Program-made: the position numbers and the translations under genes
In this document: positions 1 through 8,547 of the stretch, in pieces
Numbering within the stretch: position 1 is the first letter of the stretch
How the letters are laid out: the number at the start of each line of letters is the position of its first letter
DNA from: CADCVT01 sp035940955
GTDB lineage: Bacteria; Actinomycetota; Thermoleophilia; Solirubrobacterales; Solirubrobacteraceae
DNA length: 64,000 nt
Assembly (NCBI GenBank): GCA_035940955.1
Contig: DASZEJ010000158.1
Span: forward strand, 1-64,000
Direction: 5' to 3'
Notes under the pieces: model-generated
Database searches by the model: none
Told to the model about the DNA's origin: nothing
Seen by the model: only the letters and a program-made list of their open reading frames with translations

Positions 1-2
1 TA

Positions 3-113
3 CGCAACCTGCGCGCCCGCATCGCCCAACGCCTACTCGCGCTGACCGCCTGCGTCTACCTCAACCACTGGCTCGGACGCCCCTCCCGCTCGCTCGTCGA
101 CTTCGTCGCATAA
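3..113 (+). CDS. C-terminal end of an IS982-like transposase (partial)
   Basis: Thirty-six codons are open from the window edge to a TAA stop. The peptide contains RIAQRLLALTACVYLNHW and ends soon after RSL, which resembles the usual C-terminus of IS982/IS5-group transposases, where the last helix precedes a short tail. The catalytic DDE residues would lie outside the window, so activity cannot be judged. No terminal inverted repeat is obvious in the 20 bases before the next gene. The family assignment rests on recall of the C-terminal pattern only. Confidence 0.55.
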   Translation, partial: RNLRARIAQRLLALTACVYLNHWLGRPSRSLVDFVA

Positions 114-134
114 CGAGCGCGCGGAATCACTCAT

Positions 135-2306
135 CTAGCCCGCCGCGGCCGGCTCGGGCTGCGGCTCGGCGTCGGCGCTCTCGCGCAGCGCCCGGCCGCC
201 GCCGCGCGCCGTCGACGGCCACCAGACGCGGTCGCCCAGCAGCTCGACCGCCGCGGGCACCATCACCGTCCGCACGACGAACGTGTCGAGCATGATGCCG
301 GCGGCGACCATGAAGCCGATGTTGAAGGCGAACGTCACGGGCAGCGTCATGAGCACCGAGAACGTCCCGGCCAGGATCAGCCCGGCGCTGGTGATGACGG
401 GGCCGGTCGCGGCGAGCGCGCGCAGCGTCCCCTCCCGCGTGCCGTGCAGCCGCGCCTCCTCGCGCACGCGGCTCATGAGGAAGATCGTGTAGTCGATCCC
501 CAGCGCGACGAGGAAGATGAACGCGAACGTCGGCAGCGACGCGTCCACGCCGCGGTCGCCGGCCACCTCGACGAAGAAGAAGATCGAGAGCCCCAGCGTG
601 CCGAAGAACGACGCCATCACGGTGAGGATGAGCACGATCGGCGCCACGATCGCCTGCAGCAGCAGCCCGAGGATGAGCGTGATGACCAGCAGCGCGACCG
701 GCACGATCCGGCGCAGGTCGGCCTCGGACGCCTCGTTGAAGTCCGACTGCACCGCGCTGCCCGCGCCCACCAGCGCCTGGACGCCCGGCCCGAGGCCGCG
801 CAAGCGCTCGCGCATCGTGTCCACCCGGGCGAGCGCGGCGTCCGAGTAGGGGTCGTCCCGGAAGACGACGTCGAGCCGCGCCAGCCGGCCGTCCTCTGAC
901 CGCAGCGGCTCGGGCGAGACCGACGCGACGCCCGGGATCGCGCCGAGCCGCTCGCGCACCGCGGCGACGTCGGCGGGGGTCGCCGCGCCGCCGGCCCGCC
1001 GGACGATGACCGCCGTGGGATCGAGCGCGCCGGCGCTGAACGACTCGCCCAGGACCTCGAAGCCCTGCACGCTCTCGACCTCGGTCTTGAACGCGCCGCC
1101 GATGCTGTAGTCCTCCTCGTAGCTGAGCAGGCCGAGCGCGAAGACGCCGAACAGCGCGACGGTCACCGCCAGGGCCGCCGCCGGGCGCTGGAGCACCGAG
1201 TCGCCGAACCGCCGCCAGAGCCCGCGGCTCGCCGCGACGTCGCCGGTCGGGTCGTACGCGACCGCGCCGCGCCGCGGCCAGAAGCCGGTCCGGCCGAAGA
1301 AGGTCAGCATCGCCGGGAAGAGCGTCAGGGCCGCCAGCAGGACGCAGGCGACGCCGATCGCCGACACCGGCCCGAGGCCGTTCGTCGACCCGGCGTCGGC
1401 GAGCAGCAGCACGAGCATCGCCGCGATCACCGTCCCGCCGCTGGCCAGCAGCGCCGGGGCCGCCCGCCGCAGCGCGCGCTGCATCGCCTCGTGCCTGTCC
1501 TCGACGCGGTGCAGCTCCTCGCGGTAGCGGCTGACGAGCAGCAGGCAGTAGTCGGTCCCCACCCCGAACATCAGCACGATGAGGATCTGCGTGGTGTTCG
1601 AGGTGACGGTGTTGCCGGCCTCGGCGTACAGGTAGATCAGGCCGTTGGCGACCATCGTCGCGAACCCCACGACGAGGATCGGCGCCACCGCTATGAGCGG
1701 CGCCCGGTAGATCGCGCCGAGCAGGACCAGCACGAGCAGCACGGTCGCGAGCAGCAGCATCGCGTCGAGCGACTCGAAGACCTCGATGAAGTCGGCGCCG
1801 AAGCCGAGGTTGCCGGTGACGTAGACCTCGAGCGGCCGGTCGTCGTTCGAGCCGACGATCTCGCGCGCCTCGGCGCCCCAGTCGCCCTGCTTCTCGAAGT
1901 CGAGCGCCGTCGCGACGACCGTGTACGCCGCGTCGCCGCCGGGCGCCACCAGCTCCCGCGGCGCGCCGGGCGCGAACGGCACGACGGGCCGGCCCTTCAG
2001 CGGGATCGCCTGCTGGAGGCGCTCGGCGTCGCGCGCGATCTTGGCGCGGTCGGCCGCGGTCAGCCCGCCCTCGCGGCGGTAGACGATCAGCCCGGCCGCG
2101 GTCTCCCCGCCCGGGAAGCGCTCGGCGAGCAGGCGCTGGACCTCGGTCGACTCGGCCCGCTCGGGCAGGAAGCTCGCGAAGTCGTCCTCGGTGACGTCGG
2201 CGAGCTTCTGGCCCGGCCCGGCCATCGCGGCCGCGGCGAGCACCCAGGCCGCGATGACCAGGAACTTGGCGCGGCGGCCGGTGACGAGGCGGGCGAGCGC
2301 GGTCAT
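135..2306 (-). CDS. MMPL/RND-family membrane transporter
   Basis: A 723-residue inner-membrane protein with the two-fold repeated RND layout. One N-terminal helix (about residues 13-32) is followed by a large extracytoplasmic domain, a block of five to six helices (about 180-340), a seventh helix near 375-395, a second soluble domain, and a second helix block (about 535-680). Members of the MMPL family export lipids, siderophores or drugs using the proton gradient; the substrate cannot be read from sequence. The length fits the short actinobacterial MMPL type (700-750). The ATG start is followed directly by the basic-then-hydrophobic first helix. It is transcribed away from the broken MFS gene, and no regulator is adjacent. 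Confidence 0.85.
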   Translation of the reverse strand: MTALARLVTGRRAKFLVIAAWVLAAAAMAGPGQKLADVTEDDFASFLPERAESTEVQRLLAERFPGGETAAGLIVYRREGGLTAADRAKIARDAERLQQAIPLKGRPVVPFAPGAPRELVAPGGDAAYTVVATALDFEKQGDWGAEAREIVGSNDDRPLEVYVTGNLGFGADFIEVFESLDAMLLLATVLLVLVLLGAIYRAPLIAVAPILVVGFATMVANGLIYLYAEAGNTVTSNTTQILIVLMFGVGTDYCLLLVSRYREELHRVEDRHEAMQRALRRAAPALLASGGTVIAAMLVLLLADAGSTNGLGPVSAIGVACVLLAALTLFPAMLTFFGRTGFWPRRGAVAYDPTGDVAASRGLWRRFGDSVLQRPAAALAVTVALFGVFALGLLSYEEDYSIGGAFKTEVESVQGFEVLGESFSAGALDPTAVIVRRAGGAATPADVAAVRERLGAIPGVASVSPEPLRSEDGRLARLDVVFRDDPYSDAALARVDTMRERLRGLGPGVQALVGAGSAVQSDFNEASEADLRRIVPVALLVITLILGLLLQAIVAPIVLILTVMASFFGTLGLSIFFFVEVAGDRGVDASLPTFAFIFLVALGIDYTIFLMSRVREEARLHGTREGTLRALAATGPVITSAGLILAGTFSVLMTLPVTFAFNIGFMVAAGIMLDTFVVRTVMVPAAVELLGDRVWWPSTARGGGRALRESADAEPQPEPAAAG

Positions 2307-2443
2307 CCGCCGACGCTACCGAGGTCGCCGTCGCGCTGCCAGCGGGCCGCGATGGATTCCGGGCGCTCGCCGGATCTCTACTCAGACAGGGGCGCGGGAC
2401 GGCGCCGTGCCCGAGATCGCCGACGAGGAGGACCGGAAGACCA

Positions 2444-2670
2444 ATGCACCCCACGACGCGGTGGGTCGTCGCCCTGACCGGCATCGGGTCGCTGATGGCG
2501 GCGCTCGACACGCTGGTCGTGTCGACGGCGCTGACGACGATGCGCGACGACCTCGGCGCGACGGTCGAGCAGCTCGAATGGATCGTCAACGCCTACAACC
2601 TGAGCTTCGCCGTGCTGCTGATCACCGCCGCGGCGCTCGGCGACCGCTACGGGCGCGCGCCGGCGCGGGC
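2444..2670 (+). pseudogene. 5' remnant of a DHA2-type MFS transporter
   Basis: From ATG 2444, preceded by a purine-rich GGAGGACC, the frame encodes helix 1 of an MFS permease, then the typical WIVNAYNLSFAVLL of helix 2 and the loop motif ALGDRYGR. Right after this motif the reading becomes Ala/Arg-rich and no other frame resumes an MFS protein, so about 85% of the gene is missing. RidA begins 137 bases later. The break looks like a deletion rather than a point frameshift. The intact part is too short to form a transporter. No partner fragment is visible elsewhere in the window. Confidence 0.7.
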
Positions 2671-2807
2671 GCGGGCGTCCAGGGCTGCTACCTGTACGCG
2701 CCGGCCGCATCGAGCTGATCGTCGCCCCCGGCGAGGTTTGGCTCGCCGGCTCCGCGGTCCTCACCGCCGAGGGCCGCCTCCCCGGCCCCCGACCCCCAGG
2801 AGCAGCG

Positions 2808-3224
2808 ATGAACCCGTCCAGCAGGCCCCACGTCGCCGCGGTGCGCACCGAGCCCGACCGCTACGAGCCGTTCGCGATCTCACAGGGCTTCCGCGTCGGC
2901 GACCTGCTGTTCATCTCCGGCCAGGCCGCCAGCGACGACGAGGGCAACGTCGTCGGCCTCGGCGACTTCGAGGCCCAGGGCCACCAGGCCTTCCACAACC
3001 TCCAGCGCGCCCTGGAGGCCGGCGGGTCGAGCCTCGCGGACGTCGTCAAGGTCACGATCTTCGTCAGCGGCGCGTGGAGCTTCGACGTCGTCGTGGCGCT
3101 CCGCAGGCAGTACTTCACCGCGCCCTACCCGGCCGACTCGCTCGTCGAGGTCCGCGGGCTCTCCCGGCCCGAGCTGATGATCGAGATCGAGGCGATCGCC
3201 GTGTGCCGCGACGGCGCGGGCTGA
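2808..3224 (+). CDS. RidA/YjgF/UK114-family protein
   Basis: A 138-residue cytosolic protein of normal RidA length. RidA proteins form trimers that hydrolyse reactive enamine/imine intermediates released by PLP enzymes. Family marks are VGDLLFISGQ near residue 30, the VVKVTIFV strand near 83, and the C-terminal EIEAIAV strand. In archetypal RidA the catalytic arginine follows VEVA. Here the equivalent stretch reads VEVRGLSRPE, so an arginine is close but one position off, and deaminase activity is uncertain. The ATG has GGAGCAGCG just upstream. The convergent neighbour is a PLP decarboxylase, an enzyme class that can generate imines, so a functional link is possible but inferred. Confidence 0.88.
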   Translation: MNPSSRPHVAAVRTEPDRYEPFAISQGFRVGDLLFISGQAASDDEGNVVGLGDFEAQGHQAFHNLQRALEAGGSSLADVVKVTIFVSGAWSFDVVVALRRQYFTAPYPADSLVEVRGLSRPELMIEIEAIAVCRDGAG

Positions 3225-3260
3225 CGCGCCGCCGCGCTCCCGCCGGGTCTCAGGCGACCG

Positions 3261-4685
3261 TCACGGCCCCTGAGACCCGTTCCGCAGGGCGCCGAGGATG
3301 ACGTCGGCGCTGCGGTCGACGTCGGCCAGGGTCGTCTGCCAGCTGCACACCGACAGCCGCATGCACCGCATGCCCTTCCAGGTGGTCCCGCCGGCCCACA
3401 TGGTCCCGTCGTCCTGCACGCGGCGGATGACGTCCTCGGTCACGCTGTCGTCGCCCCCGAAGCGCACGAGGACCTGGTTCAGCCCCCGGGCGACCACGTC
3501 GACGTCGGGCTCGCCCGCGAACCGCTCGGCGAAGCGCTCGGCGCAGTCGCAGAGACGATCGACGAGCTCCTCGACACCCTCGCGCCCGAGCGACCGCAGG
3601 GCGGCGTACACGGGAACGGCTCGCGCGCGGCGCGAGAACTCGGGCGTCCAGTCCACGGGGTCGCGGGTCACCGCGTTGGGGTCGCCGTGGATCAGGTACG
3701 GCGCCGTCAACGCGAGCGCGGCGCGATGCGCCTCGCGGTCCTTCACGAAGGCGACCCCGCAGTCGTACGGGACGTTCAGCCACTTGTGCGCGTCGGTGGA
3801 CCACGAGTGTGCGCGCGCGATGCCGTCGACGAGGTGGCGCCGAGCCCGGCTCGCCGCCGCCCACAGTCCGAACGCGCCGTCGACGTGCAGCCACGCCCCG
3901 TGCTGCTCGACCGCGTCGGCGATCTCGCCGAGCGGGTCGATCGAGCCGCTGTCGACGTTGCCCGCCTGGGCGCAGACGATCGTCGGCTCGCCGCCGCGCA
4001 GCGCCGCCGCGAGCGCGTCGGCGCGCATCGCGCCGCGCTCGTCCACGGCGACCTCCTCGATCCGCTGCTCGCCGAGGCCCAGCAGCCGCACCGCCCGGTC
4101 GACGCTGATGTGGCGCTCGGCGGTCGCGAGGATCCGGACCCGGGGCGCGCCGTTGAGCCCGTCGCGCTCCACGCTCCAGCCGGCGTCGGCGAGGACGCGG
4201 TGGCGTGCGGCGGCGAGCGACGTGACGTGTGCCATCTGCGTGCCGGTGACGAAGGCGAACGAGGCGTCGTCGGGCAGCCCGAGCACGTCGAGCAGCCAGC
4301 GCCCCGCGACCTGCTCGACCGCGCTGGTGGCCGGCGCGACCGCCGCGAGCCCGGTCAGCTGATCCCACGTCGACGTCAGCCAGTCCGCCGCCAGCGCGAC
4401 CGGCAGCGTGCCGCCGATGACGAACCCGAAGTACCGCGCCGCGCCGGTCGCGGCGAGCCCGGGCGCGGTCGCCGCGCGCAGGTCTTCGATGACCGTCATC
4501 GGATCGACGCCCTGCGCGGGCAGCGGGGCGTCGAGCCCGGCGAGCACGTCAGCCGGTGCGGCCGCCGGCCCGACGCGGCGGCTCCCCATCCCGGCGAGGT
4601 AGTCGGACGCGCGGGCCGCGGTGTGCTCGAGCAGCGCCCGAGCCGCGGCGTGATCGGAGTCGCCGGCCGTCTCTGTCGTCAGCAT
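3261..4685 (-). CDS. PLP-dependent group II amino-acid decarboxylase
   Basis: A 474-residue protein of the aromatic-L-amino-acid/glutamate decarboxylase fold (type I PLP fold). The Schiff-base lysine lies in STDAHKWLNVPYDCG and the ring-nitrogen aspartate in LHVDGAFGLW. The N-terminus carries the usual helical segment, and the small C-terminal domain contains MRCMRLSVCSWQTT. Family members decarboxylate Trp, Tyr, Dopa, Phe or diamino acids; the substrate is not determinable here. The ATG start gives the expected length. It stands alone on the minus strand, is convergent with RidA, and is followed on the other side by tRNA-Arg. Confidence 0.85.
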   Translation of the reverse strand: MLTTETAGDSDHAAARALLEHTAARASDYLAGMGSRRVGPAAAPADVLAGLDAPLPAQGVDPMTVIEDLRAATAPGLAATGAARYFGFVIGGTLPVALAADWLTSTWDQLTGLAAVAPATSAVEQVAGRWLLDVLGLPDDASFAFVTGTQMAHVTSLAAARHRVLADAGWSVERDGLNGAPRVRILATAERHISVDRAVRLLGLGEQRIEEVAVDERGAMRADALAAALRGGEPTIVCAQAGNVDSGSIDPLGEIADAVEQHGAWLHVDGAFGLWAAASRARRHLVDGIARAHSWSTDAHKWLNVPYDCGVAFVKDREAHRAALALTAPYLIHGDPNAVTRDPVDWTPEFSRRARAVPVYAALRSLGREGVEELVDRLCDCAERFAERFAGEPDVDVVARGLNQVLVRFGGDDSVTEDVIRRVQDDGTMWAGGTTWKGMRCMRLSVCSWQTTLADVDRSADVILGALRNGSQGP

Positions 4686-4800
4686 GCGCGGAGTTTTCGA
4701 CGATCACGACGACCGCTGCAACGACTCTTTGTTGGGGACGGCATCACGCCCGCTTACAGAGGCGGCCGCGCGCGAGCGGGTCTACCATGCGGCGCGACCC

Positions 4801-4874
<74 letters not shown>

Positions 4875-5202
4875 CTGGGTGGACACTGGCCTTACGCTGC
4901 TCCCGCGCCTCGCGGTGTTCCAACGGACGGACCCCGTGGGCACAAGAATGGACACGAGAACCGGGTCGTCTGCGCCCACGGTGCGGCCAAGGAGGCCCGT
5001 ACGCAAGCCCAGTGACAGCTCCGATTGCGCAGTCGGGACACGTACCGTCGACGCCGCCCACCTGACGGCGCCCGAGCGAGATGCATCAGGCACAGCCAGT
5101 CGCGTCCACAGCTCAACCGGCGCGAGGGCAGCGATCCCGGCGTAGCTTCTTTGGGCCGAGTTCGAGCGGCGCTGGGCAGCGCCGAGGCCAGGGGGAACCA
5201 GG
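4875..5202 (+). other. Spacer after tRNA-Arg, no gene recognised
   Basis: These 328 bases are less GC-rich than the flanking genes. Short open frames on both strands lack start signals, codon bias and recognisable motifs. The 3' end of tRNA-Arg is a common integration site, but I see no integrase and no second copy of the tRNA end nearby. A GGGGGAACCAGG stretch just before 5203 serves as the ribosome-binding region of the next gene. Confidence 0.6.
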
Positions 5203-5706
5203 ATGAGACGGATCTTCACCACGCTCGCCGCGGGCACGGCTGTGCTCGCGCTGCTCGCGCCGAGCGCTCCGGCAGACGTCGTCGACGCGGCCGTGTTCCG
5301 GTGTGAAACCGACACGACGTGGCGGCTCACCAGCGACGCGACGGGCAACTGGACGGCAACGATGTCGTACGACACAGCCGTCGACGGGGGAACCTGCAAG
5401 TACCTTCGCTTGCTCGTCGAGGACGACCTCGACCCGACGCTCAGCCAGCGCGACTACCGCCAGGCTGGCGCGCCCACTTTCAACCTCGTCGGGATGTCGG
5501 TCGCCGCCAACTTCGCGTTCGCCGGCCTCGCGGTGCGGACGGACGCCCCAGCACAAGGACCAATCGAGATTGCGAACGGGCTGCTTCAGGCTCAGATCTC
5601 TCAAGGCGAGCAGGGGGCAGGGGGGGTCCAGGTGCATCGCGGGCTTGGCTCCTGCGGTGTCGGCTGCTACCGCACACGGATGGTCTACGCCGCCGCGAGC
5701 CCGTAG
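5203..5706 (+). CDS. Small secreted protein of unknown function
   Basis: A 167-residue protein with a clear Sec signal peptide: basic MRRIF, a hydrophobic Ala/Leu stretch to about residue 24, then a probable cleavage near APADVV. The mature part has four cysteines, one in FRCETD, one in GGTCKYL and two in SCGVGC, enough for two disulfides. It ends in a hydrophobic YAAAS strand. No domain is recognised. The ATG is preceded by a purine-rich GGGGGAACCAGG. The gene sits alone downstream of tRNA-Arg in a locally lower-GC stretch, which is compatible with horizontal acquisition. Its function is unknown. Confidence 0.7.
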   Translation: MRRIFTTLAAGTAVLALLAPSAPADVVDAAVFRCETDTTWRLTSDATGNWTATMSYDTAVDGGTCKYLRLLVEDDLDPTLSQRDYRQAGAPTFNLVGMSVAANFAFAGLAVRTDAPAQGPIEIANGLLQAQISQGEQGAGGVQVHRGLGSCGVGCYRTRMVYAAASP

Positions 5707-5903
5707 CCCGCGGTCGACGACGAACAGCGCGCGGAGGCCGCGCGCCGCGGGGCTCGCTGCGGATCCGTGGCACCGGCTCGTACCGCCTTCCAACAGCGGA
5801 CGACGCGCAGCGGTGGGCCGAGCGCACGTTCCCGGATAGCCGTCGGGGCGGCCACCGCTGGCGGCGGTTATCCGCCGGCCCGGCAGCGCACGGCGAGGAC
5901 TCT

Positions 5904-6238
5904 TCAGCGCGTCAGCCGCGCGGCCAGGCAGGAGGCCGCGCGCGGGGCGCGCCACCAGAGCACCTCGGCGGCGCCCGCGCGGAGCAGCCGCGCGGTCTCG
6001 AGCAGCGACGGCGCGTCGCCGAGCGCCACCGCCGCGACGCGTCGCAGCCCGGCCCGGCGCGCGCCCTGACCGCGCCGAGCCCGTCGTTGCTCAGGCGGTC
6101 GAAGAGGACGACGCCCGGCGCGGCGGAGTCGCCAGGGTCGTCCAGGTCGATGCCGGCGGTGCCCAGCGCGGCCCGCACGTCGCCGGCCGCGCGCACGTCG
6201 GACGTTCCGTCGGCGTCGATCCAGGCCTGCGTCGCCAC
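5904..6238 (-). pseudogene. Frameshifted remnant, third member of the GTPase cluster
   Basis: From ATG 6238 the frame encodes about 58 plausible residues, from MATQAWIDADGTSDVRAAGD to FDRLSNDGLGAVRA. A single-base shift near 6065 then moves the sensible reading into the next frame, which continues LRRVAAVALGDAPSLLETAR and LLRAGAAEVLWW to a TGA at 5904. Joined, this is an alpha/beta segment of about 110 residues. It weakly recalls the receiver-like N-terminus of some large regulators, but I cannot name it. It lies 13 bases after the 181-residue protein and in the same direction, so it was probably the third gene of that operon. A sequencing indel in the GC-rich run could also explain the shift. 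Confidence 0.5.
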
Positions 6239-6251
6239 GCGCGGCCGCGCC

Positions 6252-6797
6252 CTACGCCGGCGCCCGCGCCGGGAACCGCTTCGCGACCTCCTCTGCCAGC
6301 CGCGCGTCGGCCGCCGCGTAGAGCCGCGTGAGGAACGCGCGGACGAGCTGGTCGGGGTAGTCGTCGCGGGCGAGCATGTCGCCGCTGGTGATGAGCTCGT
6401 CGCCGAGGTAGGTGCCGAAGCCGACGCCCTCGGCGAGCAGCCGCGACGGCCACTTCGCCCACTTCGGGAACATCCGCATCTCGACGAAGCCCTTCGTCCC
6501 CTCGGTCTCGAAGACGACCTTCGACGTCGCCCGGTCGACGAACTCCGCGTAGACGAACGTGCGCTGGCCGAGCTTGCGGTTGGGCGCGCCGCGCGCGTCG
6601 TAGAGGGGCTGGGTCTCGACCCGCTTGGCCCGCCGGTCGGCCTTGAGCACGTCGAACCGGATCGCGCCGGCGGTGACGAGCGGCCGGCCGGCCGCGCCGA
6701 CCGACGTCGGGAGCGACGTCCCCGGCAGGACGTGGTCGCGCAGCAGCCCGAAGCACGTGTCCGGCGGCACGGGGTGGATGCGCTCCTGGGTGATCAC
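6252..6797 (-). CDS. Uncharacterised protein coupled to a GTPase
   Basis: A 181-residue soluble protein with no recognised domain. The GTG start overlaps the TGA of the upstream GTPase (GTGA), so translational coupling is likely and fixes the start. The sequence alternates beta-like segments (IRFDVLKAD, RTFVYAEFVD, SKVVFETEG) with a C-terminal helix-rich part, and there is no signal peptide or membrane helix. It includes a conserved-looking MFPKWAKWPSRLL. Close coupling to a small Ras-like GTPase suggests an effector or regulator of that GTPase, which is an inference from context only. Confidence 0.6.
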   Translation of the reverse strand: MITQERIHPVPPDTCFGLLRDHVLPGTSLPTSVGAAGRPLVTAGAIRFDVLKADRRAKRVETQPLYDARGAPNRKLGQRTFVYAEFVDRATSKVVFETEGTKGFVEMRMFPKWAKWPSRLLAEGVGFGTYLGDELITSGDMLARDDYPDQLVRAFLTRLYAAADARLAEEVAKRFPARAPA

Positions 6798-7471
6798 CGC
6801 GCGTGCTTGACCATCCACTCGGCCGCGGCGGCGACGTTCTCGCCGTAGAGCGCGCTGCAGCCGTTGCTCATGATGCTCACCTGCACCTCGGCGAAGCGGT
6901 CGTAGAGCGACGGGATGCCGCTGGCCTCGAGGATCGTCCCGTAGTTGAGGTCGCGCGGCCAGGCGTCCTGCTTGTTGACGAGGATCGCCACCGCCTTGAG
7001 GTGGCTCTTGACCTCCTCGTCGGCGAGGATCAGGTCGCGCATCTGCTTGAACGCGACGCGGTGCGCCTCCAGGCGCTCGGGGTCGTAGCCCGGGCCGGGC
7101 GGGGGCTTCGACGCGTCCTTCGCGTGGTCGAGCAGGAAGAAGATCCCCTCCGGCTTGGCCTGCGACAACGCCGGCTTCCAGGTGTGGCGCAGCTCCGTCT
7201 GCCCGGGCAGGTCGACCGCGCTCAGCTTCGCCTTGACGCCGACGAGCTTCACCGTCTTCAGCCGGAAGCCGCCGATCCTCTCGGCGCCCTCCGTCGAGGC
7301 GATCGAGCCCGGCGGCGGCGGCGCGTCGTGCTCCAGGTAGTGCCACAGCGTCGTCTTGCCGACGGCGGTGTCGCCGAAGGCCAGGACGCGGAAGCCCTTC
7401 GCCGCGCGGTACATGTCCTCGACCGCCTGGATCCACTCGCGCGGGTCCAGCAGTGCCGTGATGGGACTCAT
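6794..7471 (-). CDS. Small Ras/Arf-like GTPase
   Basis: A 225-residue P-loop GTPase. The G1 motif GDTAVGKTTLW is near residue 33, the G3 motif DLPGQ near 92 and the G4 motif NKQD near 168. After about 28 N-terminal residues the layout follows Arf/Rab-type domains (VLAFGD, KAVAILVNKQDAW). Bacterial Ras-like GTPases usually act in polarity, gliding or signalling with a partner activating protein. Here the partner candidate is the overlapping downstream gene. The start ATG has GAGGGGGAG eight bases upstream. It is transcribed divergently from the dehydrogenase at 7600. Function beyond GTP binding is unknown. Confidence 0.8.
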   Translation of the reverse strand: MSPITALLDPREWIQAVEDMYRAAKGFRVLAFGDTAVGKTTLWHYLEHDAPPPPGSIASTEGAERIGGFRLKTVKLVGVKAKLSAVDLPGQTELRHTWKPALSQAKPEGIFFLLDHAKDASKPPPGPGYDPERLEAHRVAFKQMRDLILADEEVKSHLKAVAILVNKQDAWPRDLNYGTILEASGIPSLYDRFAEVQVSIMSNGCSALYGENVAAAAEWMVKHAR

Positions 7472-7599
7472 CCGTGGTCTCCCCCTCAGTGCGTAGCACT
7501 ACTCGATCGCGGCCCGCGCATCAACCGGCCGCCGCCGCACGTTGTACCGTCACACCCACGGCTTGAGTTCTCAGTACTCGTTGTCGAAGGTTGCAGTCA

Positions 7600-8547
7600 G
7601 TGCAAGCGATTTTGATCGAACGTCCTCGCTCCGCCCGGCTGGTCGACGTGCCGGTGCCCGAGCCGGCTGCCGGCCAGGTGCTGGTGGAGATCGAGGGCTG
7701 CGGCGTGTGCGGGTCGGACCTCTCGGCCTGGCTCGGCGCGTCGGAGAGCGGCTACCCCCGCCCGCCGGGCGCCCCCGGCCACGAGTCGTGGGGCCGGATC
7801 GCCGCCGTGGGCGACGGCGTGCACGGGCTGAGCGTCGGCGACCGCGTCGCGACGCTCGCCCAGCGCGCGTACGCGCAGTACGACCTCGCGGGAGCCGAGA
7901 CCGTCGTGCCGCTGCCGCCCGCGCTGGACGGCAAGCCGTTCCCGGGCGAGGCGCTCGCGTGCGGCGTCAACGCGTCGCACCGCGCGGCCTTCCGGCCGGG
8001 CGAGAGCGTCGCGGTCGTCGGCGTCGGGTTCCTCGGCGCGATCATCGTGCAGCTCGCCAAGAACGCGGGAGCGCGCGTGATCGTGTCGTCGCGCCGCCGC
8101 TACGCCCAGCGGATCGGCCTCGCCATGGGCGCCGACGAGGCGATCGGGCTCGACGAGCACACGGTCGACCGCGTCAAGGAGTGGAACGGCGGCGAGCTGT
8201 GCGACTGCGTCGTCGAGGTGACCGGCGTCGAGCGGCCGCTCGACGTCGCCGGCCGGCTGACCAAGATCCGCGGGCGCCTCGTCATCGCCGGCTACCACCA
8301 GGGCGGGCGGCGCAGCATCGACCTCGAGCTGTGGAACTGGCGCGGCCTCGACGTCGTCAACGCGCACGAGCGCGACCCCGCCGTCTACGCCCGCGGCATG
8401 GCCGAGGCGGTCGACGCCGTCGTGCGCGGCGACCTCGACCCCTCGCCGCTCTACACCGACGAGTTCGCGCTCGCCGACGCGGCGGCGGCGCTGGAGAAGG
8501 CCGCCGACCGTCCCGACGGCTTCCTGAAGGCGCTGCTGCGGCCATGA
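7600..8547 (+). CDS. Zinc-type MDR alcohol dehydrogenase family protein
   Basis: A 315-residue medium-chain dehydrogenase. The catalytic-zinc ligands are in GVCGSDLSAWLG and GHESWGRI, and the NAD(P) Rossmann glycine motif is VVGVGFLGA near residue 150. The four-cysteine structural zinc lobe is absent, as in several short MDR sugar/threonine-type enzymes. I chose GTG 7600 over TTG 7591 because AAGG at 7587-7590 lies at normal Shine-Dalgarno distance from it. It overlaps the next oxidoreductase by four bases (ATGA). The pair probably oxidises and rearranges a polyol or sugar; the substrate is unknown. Confidence 0.85.
   Translation: MQAILIERPRSARLVDVPVPEPAAGQVLVEIEGCGVCGSDLSAWLGASESGYPRPPGAPGHESWGRIAAVGDGVHGLSVGDRVATLAQRAYAQYDLAGAETVVPLPPALDGKPFPGEALACGVNASHRAAFRPGESVAVVGVGFLGAIIVQLAKNAGARVIVSSRRRYAQRIGLAMGADEAIGLDEHTVDRVKEWNGGELCDCVVEVTGVERPLDVAGRLTKIRGRLVIAGYHQGGRRSIDLELWNWRGLDVVNAHERDPAVYARGMAEAVDAVVRGDLDPSPLYTDEFALADAAAALEKAADRPDGFLKALLRP

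Noticed and set aside
127..2589. 820-residue open frame antisense-shifted to the MMPL gene
   Set aside because: An Arg/Ala-rich shadow of the real gene in another frame, common at this GC content.
4875..5706. Integrated element at tRNA-Arg
   Set aside because: Lower GC and a lone secreted protein are suggestive, but no integrase and no repeat of the tRNA end was found.
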